Positions 34,212 to 43,397 are shown, counted from the stretch's first letter. The stretch: 64,000 nucleotides of DNA from Actinomycetota bacterium (GCA_030684515.1 JAUXVJ010000025.1:62001-126000); one strand, 5' to 3'. Translations and numbers: made by a program. The notes: a model not told the origin generated them from the letters alone.

Positions 34212-35011
34212 CTGAGTTTGCTCGACGAAAGAATCGAGGCCAGGTGCCCGACAATTGTGACCACACCCAAGAGCACCAAGGCGACCAACAGGATCTGGGT
34301 GGCCTGCAGATCCTTCACGAACAGATCGACAATCCCGGCCACCAGAATCAAGATGGTGAGCTCCACCGAGTGATACGCGCGGTGGAAAGGAATGAATCGA
34401 GCCAGAGATCGAAGGCTGCGCAGCCCGGTGTTCTGCGGAACGCCGACTTCTTCCTTGTCGACCAACTTCGGCAGATCGTTGTACGCGCGGGAGACGTGCA
34501 CCATGTCGTTCAAGGCCTTGTTGTACAAGATGATGACAGCCAGCAATGCACCCAGAAATGGCCAGATCGAATCTGTCCAGCCAGCATCAGGAAATCCCGC
34601 CGCGCGCATTCCCAGCGCAATAGGGATCAATCCCTCTGTCGTGTAGTGCCCGACCCGGTCGATGAACACGCCCTTGGGCGAGGACTTGCGACGCCAGCGA
34701 GCAACCTCGCCATCGCAGCAATCCCACAGCATCTGCATCTGGCCGAGCAGCACAGCCAGGATCGGGCCCATGATGCCTGGGATCAGGATGCTCAGCGCGG
34801 CCGATGCGCCGGTAGCAACCATCAACCACGTCACTTGGTTTGCAGTGATCGGAGTGCGAAGCAGGATTCGGGTCAGGTACGGAGAGATATCACGCAGATA
34901 GACATCAGCAACCCAGTGCTCGGAATTCTTGCGTCCCCGAATGGCAGGTGGCTGGCAGACCTCACGGATCTGTGCAACTGATGGACGCGAAGGGCGCTCG
35001 GGATCACTCAT
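34208..35011 (-). CDS. CDP-alcohol phosphatidyltransferase family enzyme (variant active site)
   Basis: 267 residues from the ATG at 35011 (AAGG eight bases upstream). About six transmembrane segments. The family motif reads D97, D100-G101, A104-R105, G114, D118 and then His122 where the fourth Asp of the canonical D-x2-DG-x2-AR-x8-G-x3-D-x3-D is expected (DCCDGEVARW, KGVFIDRVGHY). The enzymes join a CDP-activated alcohol to another alcohol with loss of CMP. With the neighbouring nucleotidyltransferase, which could make the CDP-alcohol, it may build a phosphodiester-linked head group or polymer primer; an ordinary phospholipid role is the alternative. Confidence 0.87.
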   Translation of the reverse strand: MSDPERPSRPSVAQIREVCQPPAIRGRKNSEHWVADVYLRDISPYLTRILLRTPITANQVTWLMVATGASAALSILIPGIMGPILAVLLGQMQMLWDCCDGEVARWRRKSSPKGVFIDRVGHYTTEGLIPIALGMRAAGFPDAGWTDSIWPFLGALLAVIILYNKALNDMVHVSRAYNDLPKLVDKEEVGVPQNTGLRSLRSLARFIPFHRAYHSVELTILILVAGIVDLFVKDLQATQILLVALVLLGVVTIVGHLASILSSSKLR

Positions 35012-35171
35012 GATGCTGCCTTCATGCACGCTTCGCCCGTCGGAGAGTCGGAACATCCATGGGCTCTAAGCACGCCGTTACGATAGGTCACTGCCAGTCA
35101 TCATCACTGTGACCACTCCGGACAGCACCAAAACGGTGCCTGCTTGTGGCTCAGGGCAAGCACCGGAAGGC

Positions 35172-35873
35172 ATGGATGTGAATTACCAGGCAGTCATTCT
35201 GGCAGCCGGCATGGGCACCCGTCTTGGCAAGCAACCCTGGCCAAAGCCACTGACACCACTTGCCGATGGCCGCACGATCATGCAGCAGCAAATGGAGAAT
35301 CTGCAGCAGATCTTCGGTGAGCAACTGCGAGTGCTGACAGTGGTGGGCTTCAAGCTCGAGTCGATCCTGGAAGCCTTTCCAGATGTGTCCTACGCCTACA
35401 ACGAGTCATTTGACCAGACCAACACCAACCGCAGTCTTCTCAAGGCATTGCGGCAGGCGTCCGATGGTGGAGTGCTGTGGCTCAATGGCGATGTGGTCTT
35501 CGATCCATTGGTGCTCCAGCGAGCCAAGAACTTGATCGATGCCGACCGGTCCTTCGTGTGCGTCAACACTGCCGCAGTGGCCGATGAAGAAGTCAAGTAC
35601 ACAGTCGGTGCCGACGGCTACATCGATGCGCTGTCCAAGCAGGTCAGCCCCGCCCTGGGTGAAGCCGTGGGCATCAACTACATCAGTGCAGGGGATCGGG
35701 CAACACTTATTCGGGGCTTGGAAGCCTGCGCGGACAACGACTACTTCGAACGCGGCATTGAGATCGCCATTGAAACCGAATCGCTGAAGGTCCTGCCCTT
35801 GGACATCACTGACTTCTTTGTCGTGGAAGTCGACTTCGCCGAAGACCTCACCCGCGCCAACCAGCATCTCTAG
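35172..35873 (+). CDS. Nucleotidyltransferase of the LicC / inositol-phosphate cytidylyltransferase type
   Basis: 233 residues from the ATG at 35172; GGAAGG lies only one base before it but seven before a GTG at 35178, so the true start may be 35178 (or GTG 35109, without ribosome site). YQAVILAAGMGTRLGKQPWP is the nucleotide-binding loop, followed by KPLTPLADG, the metal-site LWLNGDVVFDP and the closing EVDFAEDLTRAN, an arrangement seen in cytidylyltransferases for phosphocholine or inositol-1-phosphate. It is divergent from the CDP-alcohol phosphotransferase gene, which makes CTP and a phospho-alcohol the most likely substrates. That pairing is inference. Confidence 0.82.
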   Translation: MDVNYQAVILAAGMGTRLGKQPWPKPLTPLADGRTIMQQQMENLQQIFGEQLRVLTVVGFKLESILEAFPDVSYAYNESFDQTNTNRSLLKALRQASDGGVLWLNGDVVFDPLVLQRAKNLIDADRSFVCVNTAAVADEEVKYTVGADGYIDALSKQVSPALGEAVGINYISAGDRATLIRGLEACADNDYFERGIEIAIETESLKVLPLDITDFFVVEVDFAEDLTRANQHL

Positions 35874-35878
35874 GCCGC

Positions 35879-36964
35879 TCAGCGCAGCACGTCGGTGAAG
35901 ACCTGCTCCCAACGATCAAGCACGACTTCAAGCCGATAGCCATCCATGACCTGCGGGCCCCGAGCGGCCATTGATGCGCGCCGGGCGTCATCGAGGGCCA
36001 GCATCAGCAAGCCATGGGCCAGATCCTTGGGGTCCCCACGATTGACGAGCACACCACAGCTTTCATCGGCCAGCAGTTCGCGAACCCCAGCCGAGCAGTC
36101 GCTGGCCACGACCGGCACGCCACACGAAAGTGCTTCCATCATCACCAAAGGCGAGCCCTCGACCAGCGAGGGCACTGCCAAGATGCCGGTCTCGGTCAAG
36201 ACCGAAAAGGGATCAGCAACCTGGTCGCGCAACTGCACTCTGGGCAGCATCGCGGCGGCCTCGCGGATCTGACCTTCGTGCGGACCCGAACCCACGAACT
36301 GAAGATTCCAGTCAGACAGCTGTCCGGCCTCGACGAGGATCCGCCAGGCGTGCATGAGCGTCATTGGCGCCTTCTCAGCTGAGAAACGACCCAAGTAGGT
36401 GATGGTTCGTGAACGTGTCTGGGACTGCCGCGGTGGCCATTGCGCCAGCGGGTTGGGCATGGCCGCCGCGTTGTTGAGTCCGGCGGTCGTGAACAGCTGC
36501 GCATCGCTTGTGGTCAGCGCCAGGAAGCGATCACAATCACGATAGGCATCGATCACGCGCTTGAGATCCGGGCCAAAACTGGCAGCTTGGAAAGAGGAGT
36601 GGTACTGGCCGACCGTGCCCCAAGCCTGGATCGCGCATTGCGCAATGTGTTCCATCGCCCAGACCTGCGCCGTGATGATGATGCCTTTGGGACCCGAGTC
36701 AAGAATCTTCTGCAACTTCTGAAGTGCGGCCGCCCGCTGTGCGTCGAGATTGGGACCTTCATCTTTGTCATACGCAGCCTCGAGCAGCCTTTCGACTCGA
36801 TAGCCAGCGGCCGAGTAATCACCGCGGGGTTCGCGCGTCTCAATGCCTACGACGGTGACGTCATGACCGCGATTCACGAAGCCGGCGGCAAGTGCATGCA
36901 CGACTCGCTGCGCGCCGCCGATCTCGTCGATGTTGTTCGCAAGGAGAACGATGCGCGTGCTCAT
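35879..36964 (-). CDS. Family 4 glycosyltransferase
   Basis: 361 residues with GT-B fold marks: N-terminal VLLANNIDEIGGAQRVVHAL, linker-side ITYLGRFSAEKAPMTLMHAW and the donor-site FVGSGPHEGQIREAAA, then PSLVEGSPLVMMEALSCGVP with the EX7E-type glutamates. Retaining transfer from an NDP-sugar is expected. It is the last gene of a five-gene run in which each start overlaps the preceding stop by four bases. Confidence 0.92.
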   Translation of the reverse strand: MSTRIVLLANNIDEIGGAQRVVHALAAGFVNRGHDVTVVGIETREPRGDYSAAGYRVERLLEAAYDKDEGPNLDAQRAAALQKLQKILDSGPKGIIITAQVWAMEHIAQCAIQAWGTVGQYHSSFQAASFGPDLKRVIDAYRDCDRFLALTTSDAQLFTTAGLNNAAAMPNPLAQWPPRQSQTRSRTITYLGRFSAEKAPMTLMHAWRILVEAGQLSDWNLQFVGSGPHEGQIREAAAMLPRVQLRDQVADPFSVLTETGILAVPSLVEGSPLVMMEALSCGVPVVASDCSAGVRELLADESCGVLVNRGDPKDLAHGLLMLALDDARRASMAARGPQVMDGYRLEVVLDRWEQVFTDVLR

Positions 36965-38472
36965 CGAGCACCTTCCATCGCTTCAAGAATCCGTACAGCT
37001 GCATCACCAGTCGATCGACAACCCAATGTCGCAAAGGCAGCGGAACGCTCCACGAACTCGGGCCAGGCGTGATCTCCGTGCGCCAGCCAACTCTCGAGTC
37101 GCTCAATGAGTTCACCCGTGGAGCCAACACAAGGCCCGGGCAGCACTTTCGGCAGATCCGCATACGTGCCGCGTCGCCGCACGACATCAAGCGCGTCGGC
37201 CTGGAAAGCCAGGATTGGACGTTGCAGGCCGGCAAATTCCATCGTCAGGCTCGACCACTCCGTCACCATCAGATCCGCTGCTGCGCACCAGGACGGCAAA
37301 TCGTCAACGACCTGCTTTGCATCAGATCTCGACAGGTCATCTGTGACGACGACAAATTGCAAGCGCCCGGCAAAAGCATGGGTGAGCGACTCGACGCTCA
37401 ATTGTGTCTGCGCAGATCGCAGGGCGAGCAGCACCAGCGGCAGCGAGGGCACCAATTCGAGTCGATCATGCAAGTCGGGCTCGGACAAGGCAGCAGCCAT
37501 CGCATCGGCGAATGCCGAGACACCTTCAAGCACCGGACCCTCATAGCCACTGGAGGATCGAAGAACCTGTGTTGCGAAGGGACTCGAAGTCACCGCCAGA
37601 TCCCAGCGCTCGACCTGAGACCGGGACGGACGTCTTTCACTTGTTGGCTGCAGCACCCAATCCGGATTGTCACGACCGCTGCGCACCAGCGGTACTTCAA
37701 ATGCCGCCACGACCAGTTGCTGCCCCTCGCGCTTCGGCAGTCGGCTGATGAAGCGTTCGTTGGTGACCACCCATCTGGCCCGACCCAACTGCCAGGCGTG
37801 ACGCCAACTGTTGCGCCCCTGTTTGCTGATCACCTCGACTTGCACCTTGCCGTGCTGCGCCTGCCACTGTTGACTCAGAGCAGCCAGTGCCGAATCGATG
37901 GCTCTGGAACCGTCGACATCGATGACCACCCGCGGGCTGAGTGGGAGCACCCGCGCGACAGAGAAGGCCAAGCCGGCAAGGCGGCTCACCGGACCAGCCC
38001 GCACGACTGCCTTGGACCCGTCGATGACCGTGGGAGGTGGGCCCGCGATTATCGCCTGCGAAATCAGCGCGATCGTCTCGGTAGATCCAAGAACGGTCGT
38101 CGCAATCTCGCGCACCCCTTGGGCCAGCTCATCGCCCAGCGGCTGGCGCGCGTGCAACCACTGACGATTGAACAGCACGCCGTGCACGTCCATGAATGGG
38201 CTCCGCGACTGCACCTGCACGCCAGTCAGCACCTCAAGCTCTGCCTGAGCACCACCCATCGCCAAGGCGGCGCCGGTGGCTTCCGCAGCAAGCAGAAGAT
38301 TCTTGGCGGCATGCCGATCCAGGCCGTCGACTCTGCGCACGAACATCACCCATGTTCCTGTGGCATCCGAAAGGCGATCGACAATCTCCAGACTGCGCAA
38401 GCTCTGCTTGCCAGTCATGCTCTCAACGCCGGATTGACCAGCGCCGACAATCAGACTGACATCGATGGTCAT
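36961..38472 (-). CDS. Divergent CDP-glycerol glycerophosphotransferase-like (TagF/TagB-like) protein
   Basis: 503 residues. The C-terminal third matches the teichoic-acid polymerase signature: CAAADLMVTEWSSLTMEFAG, then LQRPILAFQADALDVVRRRG and PGPCVGSTGELIERL, the counterpart of ITDYSS...RPI...PGP in TagF. Upstream, WVVTNERFISRLPKREGQQL and WDLAVTSSPFATQVLRSSSG align with the acceptor half, but the WHGTP motif (here VAAFEVPL) and the PRND motif are lost. The first 200 residues are unrecognised. It could transfer a different phospho-alcohol, work with another subunit, or be inactive. Overlaps both neighbours by four bases. Confidence 0.68.
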   Translation of the reverse strand: MTIDVSLIVGAGQSGVESMTGKQSLRSLEIVDRLSDATGTWVMFVRRVDGLDRHAAKNLLLAAEATGAALAMGGAQAELEVLTGVQVQSRSPFMDVHGVLFNRQWLHARQPLGDELAQGVREIATTVLGSTETIALISQAIIAGPPPTVIDGSKAVVRAGPVSRLAGLAFSVARVLPLSPRVVIDVDGSRAIDSALAALSQQWQAQHGKVQVEVISKQGRNSWRHAWQLGRARWVVTNERFISRLPKREGQQLVVAAFEVPLVRSGRDNPDWVLQPTSERRPSRSQVERWDLAVTSSPFATQVLRSSSGYEGPVLEGVSAFADAMAAALSEPDLHDRLELVPSLPLVLLALRSAQTQLSVESLTHAFAGRLQFVVVTDDLSRSDAKQVVDDLPSWCAAADLMVTEWSSLTMEFAGLQRPILAFQADALDVVRRRGTYADLPKVLPGPCVGSTGELIERLESWLAHGDHAWPEFVERSAAFATLGCRSTGDAAVRILEAMEGAR

Positions 38473-39389
38473 CGCGAATCTCTGACCTGGGTTGCATGAG
38501 CAATGAGTTCAGCTGCCCGGGCCGCGAAGCTGTGCTCGTCTGCCACCTTTCGAGCAAACGCCAGTCGTTCTGGGTAGCCAGCAAAGTTCGATTCACGATC
38601 GGCCACGAGCATTCGCAGATCCTCGGGCGATTCATAGGTGCGCACAACAGCACCGAAAACCTCGTCCAGACCAAGAGCGCGATCACTGATCACTCTCGTT
38701 GCCGTGGCAGTGGTGTCGAACAATCGGTTCGAGAGAAATCCGAGCTCGGCCATGTGCACATGGTGATCGTTCAAGACCACCTGAGCGCCTGCATATGCCG
38801 CAGGAAGTTGGGCATTTGCCAGGAATTCAGCCGTGATCCGTGCTGGATCAACGTACTTCTCCCAGCCCACTCCGTAGAGCGCGAGCGGGAGGTGCGCAGC
38901 AATTGCATCACGCACGATCGGTCGATACTCGCCGCGAGTGGAACCGACAAAGAGCAAGGGCACTCCCGAATCGGCGACTGCTGCCTTCGGTGTGAAGCGC
39001 TGGGGATTGCTTGCCTGCAGCAGCGGCAACACATCCACGAATCCCGGCTGCCAATGTCGGCTGGCGGCAAAGACCGTGTCGTAGGACGCAGCCTCCTGCT
39101 CGTTGACCAGTTCAGGATGTGAAATGACCCAGAGAATCCACGCTGAGCCTGGGCCCTTGCGCGGGGTGATCTCATTGAGCCCCCGCAGGACCACAACGAC
39201 GTCGTCATCAGCGCGCTCATCTGCGTGGGCTCGATGACGAGCGATGACCTTCGCGTCCTGACCCTGCTGGTTGAGCGCATCGACCAGATCGCGGGCGAAC
39301 CAGGTGTCTCCCCACTGCTCCCCCGCTGCGCCAGCCGGAGCAGACGTCACCACCGACCATCGAAGTCTTCTCTTGCCGAAGATCCTCAT
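38469..39389 (-). CDS. Glycosyltransferase, CgeB-like (GT-B fold)
   Basis: 306 residues from the ATG at 39389, whose ATGA overlaps the upstream stop; the longer open frame to 39779 is antisense noise within the neighbour. WSVVTSAPAGAAGEQWGDTW opens a Rossmann half. The second half has LLFVGSTRGEYRPIVRDAI, LYGVGWEKY, AYAGAQVVLNDHHVHMAELG and LSNRLFDTTATATRVISD, the pattern of the glycosyl-transferase 1_2 / CgeB spore-protein group. Donor unknown. Middle gene of the five-gene overlapping operon. Confidence 0.82.
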   Translation of the reverse strand: MRIFGKRRLRWSVVTSAPAGAAGEQWGDTWFARDLVDALNQQGQDAKVIARHRAHADERADDDVVVVLRGLNEITPRKGPGSAWILWVISHPELVNEQEAASYDTVFAASRHWQPGFVDVLPLLQASNPQRFTPKAAVADSGVPLLFVGSTRGEYRPIVRDAIAAHLPLALYGVGWEKYVDPARITAEFLANAQLPAAYAGAQVVLNDHHVHMAELGFLSNRLFDTTATATRVISDRALGLDEVFGAVVRTYESPEDLRMLVADRESNFAGYPERLAFARKVADEHSFAARAAELIAHATQVRDSR

Positions 39390-40393
39390 GCTGCCCCGCG
39401 GAGAAAGCCCAGCCCCCAGGCGGCGTGCATCGTGGCGTAGACAAGGGGCAATGCCGCGGTGCCGCGCAGACCAAGCCGGGGCTTGCCCAATGCGCTGATC
39501 AGCGATGCAAGGAGATTGGCTAGCAGATAGCCCAAGGGCATCGCAAAGCCAGCCAGGGCAAGCCAGGTCATGCCACTGGCCAGACCGATGACACCGACGA
39601 TGAGGCCAAGTGCCACCAGAACAACTGCGATTGGCGCGGCCAGGTAGCGAAGAGAAAGGGTCTCCGGGTGACGGCGGGCAACTTCGCGTCGCCATCTTCC
39701 GTAGTCGTGATACTGCCGAGCCAAGGCGAGTGTGTTTGCGCGCGGCCGATATTCGACTCGCATTTGGGGGGTGAACCACACCACGCCGCCAGTCTGGCGA
39801 ATGCGCAGGTTCATCTCCCAGTCCTGAGCCCGCTCCATGGTCTCGTCATAGCCGCCAACCCGCGCCAGCGCATCTGCACGAAAGCAACCCAGGTAGACCG
39901 TCAGGGCCGGACCCGGCTCACCGCCGATATGGAACGCGGCTCCACCCACGCCAAAACGTGATGTCATAGCGCGCGCTACTGCTGATTCAAATGGAGTGGA
40001 GCCCTTGGCATCCATGATCCCGCCGACATTGTCAGCACCAGTTGCGTTCAGCACCTGCACACCGTTGGCGACGTAGTCATGCGGAATCAACGCGTGCCCG
40101 TCGACCCGCACCACAACGTCGCCTGCGGCCCTGGCAATCGCCGCGTTCAACGCGGCCGGCGTCTTGCCGCTGGGGTTTTGGACAACATGCACCGAGGTGA
40201 ATTCCGCGGCCAAAGCATCAGCGACCTGCTGGGTCGCATCCCTTGATGGCCCCACAGCCATCACCACTTCTATCTCGCCTTGGTAGTCCTGATTGAGAAT
40301 CTGCAGCACTGCTTCGCGCAGATGCCGCTCCTCATTCAGCACCGGCATGATCACACTGACCCTCGGCAGGATCCCAAGAGGAGCTTGGGTCAT
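39386..40393 (-). CDS. Membrane-anchored family 2 glycosyltransferase
   Basis: 335 residues. GT2 core at 10-235: VSVIMPVLNEERHLREAVLQ, AVGPSRDATQQ, KTPAALNAAIARAAGDVVVRVDG (trimmed by its DxD-like VRVDG), AQDWEMNLRIRQTG. Two to three C-terminal transmembrane segments (about 250-330) anchor it, as in ExoA-type enzymes that build lipid-linked oligosaccharides on the inner face of the membrane. Its start overlaps the upstream gene by four bases. Confidence 0.9.
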   Translation of the reverse strand: MTQAPLGILPRVSVIMPVLNEERHLREAVLQILNQDYQGEIEVVMAVGPSRDATQQVADALAAEFTSVHVVQNPSGKTPAALNAAIARAAGDVVVRVDGHALIPHDYVANGVQVLNATGADNVGGIMDAKGSTPFESAVARAMTSRFGVGGAAFHIGGEPGPALTVYLGCFRADALARVGGYDETMERAQDWEMNLRIRQTGGVVWFTPQMRVEYRPRANTLALARQYHDYGRWRREVARRHPETLSLRYLAAPIAVVLVALGLIVGVIGLASGMTWLALAGFAMPLGYLLANLLASLISALGKPRLGLRGTAALPLVYATMHAAWGLGFLRGAA

Positions 40394-42027
40394 GCACGCG
40401 TCCCGAAGACCTCGTGCTCAATCCTGCCTTCGTAGGTGCGCGTGGTCTTGGTCAGGAAGTGCTCTTCAACTGCATTGGCGGTATGGCCCTCACCACGGCG
40501 CTCATAGAGATAGCCAAGTCCGTGCGTGCGGTAGATGGCTCCACCACTGTCGCGCACCTGATTGATCAATCCACGATCGACCGATTTGGCTACCGGCCGC
40601 CAACCACCAACGGAGTCCAGATCAGCGCGCGAGATCAGCATCGTCCCACCCGCGATGAATGGCGCGTAGCTCTCAGCTGCATATTCTGGACGGAACGCAG
40701 TGACATTGGCGGACTCGACATGGATCCAGTCCAATGCCTTGCCCACCAAGGTCGCACCTGAGTACATCCGAGCCAGCACAAGATCCCAGATGTGCTCAGG
40801 ACCGTAGAAGTCGTCATCGTCCATCTTGCTGATCAAGTTGGCATCTGCCCGCTGGCTCAACTGCTGAAGGGCCGTACCGAATGGCACATCCGCTGAGATG
40901 TCGACGATCTTGACATCGCCAGGAATCCCAGCAAAGCGCTGATGATCGATCTGCACGCCGTGCAGGCCGACAACAATCTGCAGACGTGGATATCGAAGCT
41001 GGGAAAGTTGAGCAACGAGGTGGTCAACGAAGCGATCTCGATGGGTCATCACAATCACGCTGACAGTTGGCCAGGCATCAAAGGCTGCTGCCGGTGAATA
41101 CATGCGCAGCGCATGGCGACGACCTTGCACGGACTGGACCAGCCAGTCCATGTCCTCCGCGGGAAAATCCTTTTGCTGCGCAAGGACTCCGCACGCTTCC
41201 AGCTGCGCCTGCCAACGGGCCGGCAGTGGCACATGAGACTGCACACCACCCACGGCAAGCAGGTCCCGCACCTCGGCCTGATTGAGATCCAGTGCCGTCT
41301 TGATGTGAATTCCCGGAGCCTCGATGATGAGCTCGCCAAGCTGCACCGAAGCGAGACCGACAGTCCACGGACCTGTTGACGCACGCCCGAGGGGGCGGTG
41401 CACCAGCGGGTTCACATGCACCGAGTGGTCGATCCCGTCCACAGTCCAGACAGTGCGCGATTCATCGATGAGCACTGTCCTTTGGCGCTCGATGGAGTCC
41501 ACTGACGCCATCGTTGAAGCCACCAGCGTGTCGGTGCGTCGCAAGTGAACATTGCCGCGCTCATTTGGCTGCACTACATCGTGCAGATCACAGACGAGCG
41601 AGGCCGCCTCAGCCGGCAGTCCGGGAGCAAAACTCAGCATTGGTCCAACGCCCATCGCAACCATCGGCTGGAGCATGCGAGCGGCGGCGGCCAGCAACAG
41701 TCCCGGATCCACCGGCTCGGCTGTGACCAGCTCAAGCAGGATGCCCTTGCCGTGCCCGTGCAGCCAGATTGAGGAGAGTCCGGGAAGTCCGGGAGTGCCG
41801 GTCCAGCCCTTTGGTGGATCCCAGACTGAAATGCGCACATCCACTCGCGTGATCGGTGGGCCACCGATGACCATGATGGCCAATTGATGAAGCGAGTCCA
41901 CACCGGCGGCTTTCACCTGCCAGGACTTTGGCTTGATCTTCAGGGCTAGCCCATCAGGCAGGCCCGGAATGGGTCCACGCTTGATCTTGCCCGCCTGGTC
42001 ACGCAGTACAGCTACTGGATTGCTCAC
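40390..42027 (-). CDS. Large two-part protein with C-terminal family 2 glycosyltransferase domain
   Basis: 545 residues, GTG start. The first 310 residues are unrecognised, mixed alpha/beta and without membrane segments. From about 320 a GT2 domain is clear: TVSVIVMTHRDRFVDHLVAQ, LISKMDDDDFYGPEHIWDLV with the DDDD metal site, and FIAGGTMLISRADLDSVGGW. The N-terminal part may bind the acceptor or scaffold the complex. First gene of the five-gene operon, with a TACGCT -10 element ending seven bases before the GTG. Confidence 0.82.
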   Translation of the reverse strand: MSNPVAVLRDQAGKIKRGPIPGLPDGLALKIKPKSWQVKAAGVDSLHQLAIMVIGGPPITRVDVRISVWDPPKGWTGTPGLPGLSSIWLHGHGKGILLELVTAEPVDPGLLLAAAARMLQPMVAMGVGPMLSFAPGLPAEAASLVCDLHDVVQPNERGNVHLRRTDTLVASTMASVDSIERQRTVLIDESRTVWTVDGIDHSVHVNPLVHRPLGRASTGPWTVGLASVQLGELIIEAPGIHIKTALDLNQAEVRDLLAVGGVQSHVPLPARWQAQLEACGVLAQQKDFPAEDMDWLVQSVQGRRHALRMYSPAAAFDAWPTVSVIVMTHRDRFVDHLVAQLSQLRYPRLQIVVGLHGVQIDHQRFAGIPGDVKIVDISADVPFGTALQQLSQRADANLISKMDDDDFYGPEHIWDLVLARMYSGATLVGKALDWIHVESANVTAFRPEYAAESYAPFIAGGTMLISRADLDSVGGWRPVAKSVDRGLINQVRDSGGAIYRTHGLGYLYERRGEGHTANAVEEHFLTKTTRTYEGRIEHEVFGTRA

Positions 42028-42034
42028 AGTGGTC

Positions 42035-42040
42035 AGCGTA
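42035..42040 (-). promoter_or_regulatory. -10 element TACGCT of the glycosyltransferase operon (leaderless)
   Basis: TACGCT on the minus strand at -13 to -8 from the GTG at 42027. It lies 25 bases from the divergent ugd -10 element. Confidence 0.55.
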
Positions 42041-42065
42041 GAGGGGCTGGCAGGAGGTGCGTCGG

Positions 42066-42071
42066 TAGCCT
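42066..42071 (+). promoter_or_regulatory. -10 element TAGCCT of the UDP-glucose dehydrogenase gene (leaderless)
   Basis: TAGCCT at -12 to -7 from the ATG at 42078, followed by TGCGGC; no ribosome site. Confidence 0.65.
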
Positions 42072-42077
42072 TGCGGC

Positions 42078-43397
42078 ATGACCTTGCGACTGTCCGTCAT
42101 CGGCACCGGCTACTTGGGTGCAACCCACGCTGCGTGTATGGCCGAATTGGGCTTCGAGGTCATTGGTGTGGATGTTGACCCCGTCAAGGTATCGATCCTG
42201 CAGGGCGGTCATGTCCCGTTCTATGAGCCCGGGCTGGACGAAGTACTCCAGCGCAATATCAAGGCCGGACGCCTGAATTTCACGACGTCAATTGCCGACG
42301 CCGCCAACTTCGCAGACATCCATTTCATCTGCGTGGGCACCCCACAACTGGCCGGCGCGCAGCGCGCTGATCTCTCGCAGGTGATGGGGTCGATTGAAGC
42401 TCTTGCGCCACATCTTCGCCCCGACGCTTTGGTGGTGGGCAAGTCCACTGTCCCGGTCGGGACCGCAGCATTGATCGCTGATCGCTTGAAGGCGATCGCT
42501 GCATCAGAAGTCGAGCTTGCCTGGAACCCCGAGTTCCTGCGCGAAGGCTTTGCCGTTGAAGACACGCTCACTCCCGACCGGCTGGTTGTCGGAGTGCGCA
42601 GCCAGCAAGCCGAAGATCGACTCCGCGAGGTGTACGCACCACTGATCGCAATCGGCACGCCATTTCTGGTCACGGACTTCCCGACAGCAGAACTGGTGAA
42701 GGTCGCCGCGAACTCCTTCCTTGCCACCAAGATTTCTTTCATCAATGCAATGGCCGAAGTATGCGAGGCGGCTGGTGCCGACGTATTGCAGCTTGCCGAG
42801 GCGATCGGTTACGACCCGCGCATCGGCAATCGCTTTCTGTCGGCCGGCCTGGGCTTCGGCGGTGGGTGCTTGCCCAAGGACATCCGCGCGTTCATGGCCC
42901 GAGCAGGAGAAATCGGAGCCGAGGAAGCGTTGACCTTCCTGCGCGAAGTCGATCAGATCAATTTGCGCAGACGTTCGCATGTCGTGGATATGGCTCGGGC
43001 AACCCTGGGCGGCAGCTTCACGGGCAAGGCCGTGACCGTGCTCGGTGCAGCTTTCAAGCCCAACAGTGACGATGTCCGCGACTCCCCTTCGCTGGATGTC
43101 GCGGTGGCGATGAGCAATTCCGGGGCGCGCGTGGTGGTGCACGATCCCAAGGCACTGCCCAATGCAGCCAAGGTGTATCCAAATATGACCTACGAAACAG
43201 ATGTGCTCACGGCCTTGGCAGGTGCAGATCTCATTCTGCATGGCACCGAATGGGCTGAGTATCGCGAGCTGAATCCAGCGACGGTGGCTACAGTCGTACG
43301 CGAGCGTCACCTCATCGACGGACGCAACATTCTTGACCCCGATACCTGGCGCAACGCCGGCTTCACCTATCGAGCACTGGGACGACCGAACGCCTAG
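42078..43397 (+). CDS. ugd: UDP-glucose 6-dehydrogenase
   Basis: 439 residues. It oxidises UDP-glucose to UDP-glucuronate with two NAD+ (a UDP-ManNAc dehydrogenase is the main alternative). NAD-binding loop [47 protein letters not shown]; catalytic Cys in [16 protein letters not shown]-terminal [20 protein letters not shown]. Divergent from the glycosyltransferase operon and probably its supplier of an acidic sugar donor; this would make the polymer anionic. Its stop shares CTAG with purE. Confidence 0.94.
   Translation: MTLRLSVIGTGYLGATHAACMAELGFEVIGVDVDPVKVSILQGGHVPFYEPGLDEVLQRNIKAGRLNFTTSIADAANFADIHFICVGTPQLAGAQRADLSQVMGSIEALAPHLRPDALVVGKSTVPVGTAALIADRLKAIAASEVELAWNPEFLREGFAVEDTLTPDRLVVGVRSQQAEDRLREVYAPLIAIGTPFLVTDFPTAELVKVAANSFLATKISFINAMAEVCEAAGADVLQLAEAIGYDPRIGNRFLSAGLGFGGGCLPKDIRAFMARAGEIGAEEALTFLREVDQINLRRRSHVVDMARATLGGSFTGKAVTVLGAAFKPNSDDVRDSPSLDVAVAMSNSGARVVVHDPKALPNAAKVYPNMTYETDVLTALAGADLILHGTEWAEYRELNPATVATVVRERHLIDGRNILDPDTWRNAGFTYRALGRPNA

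Noticed and set aside
36892-38499. 535-residue plus-strand open frame
   Set aside because: Antisense to the TagF-like gene; His/Arg/Gln-rich with no domain, and the minus-strand gene has motifs and four-base overlaps at both ends.
38469-39779. 436-residue version of the CgeB-like glycosyltransferase
   Set aside because: The first 130 residues lie antisense-frame over the neighbouring GT2 gene on the same strand and are Arg/Ser/Cys-rich; the ATG at 39389 gives an ATGA overlap.
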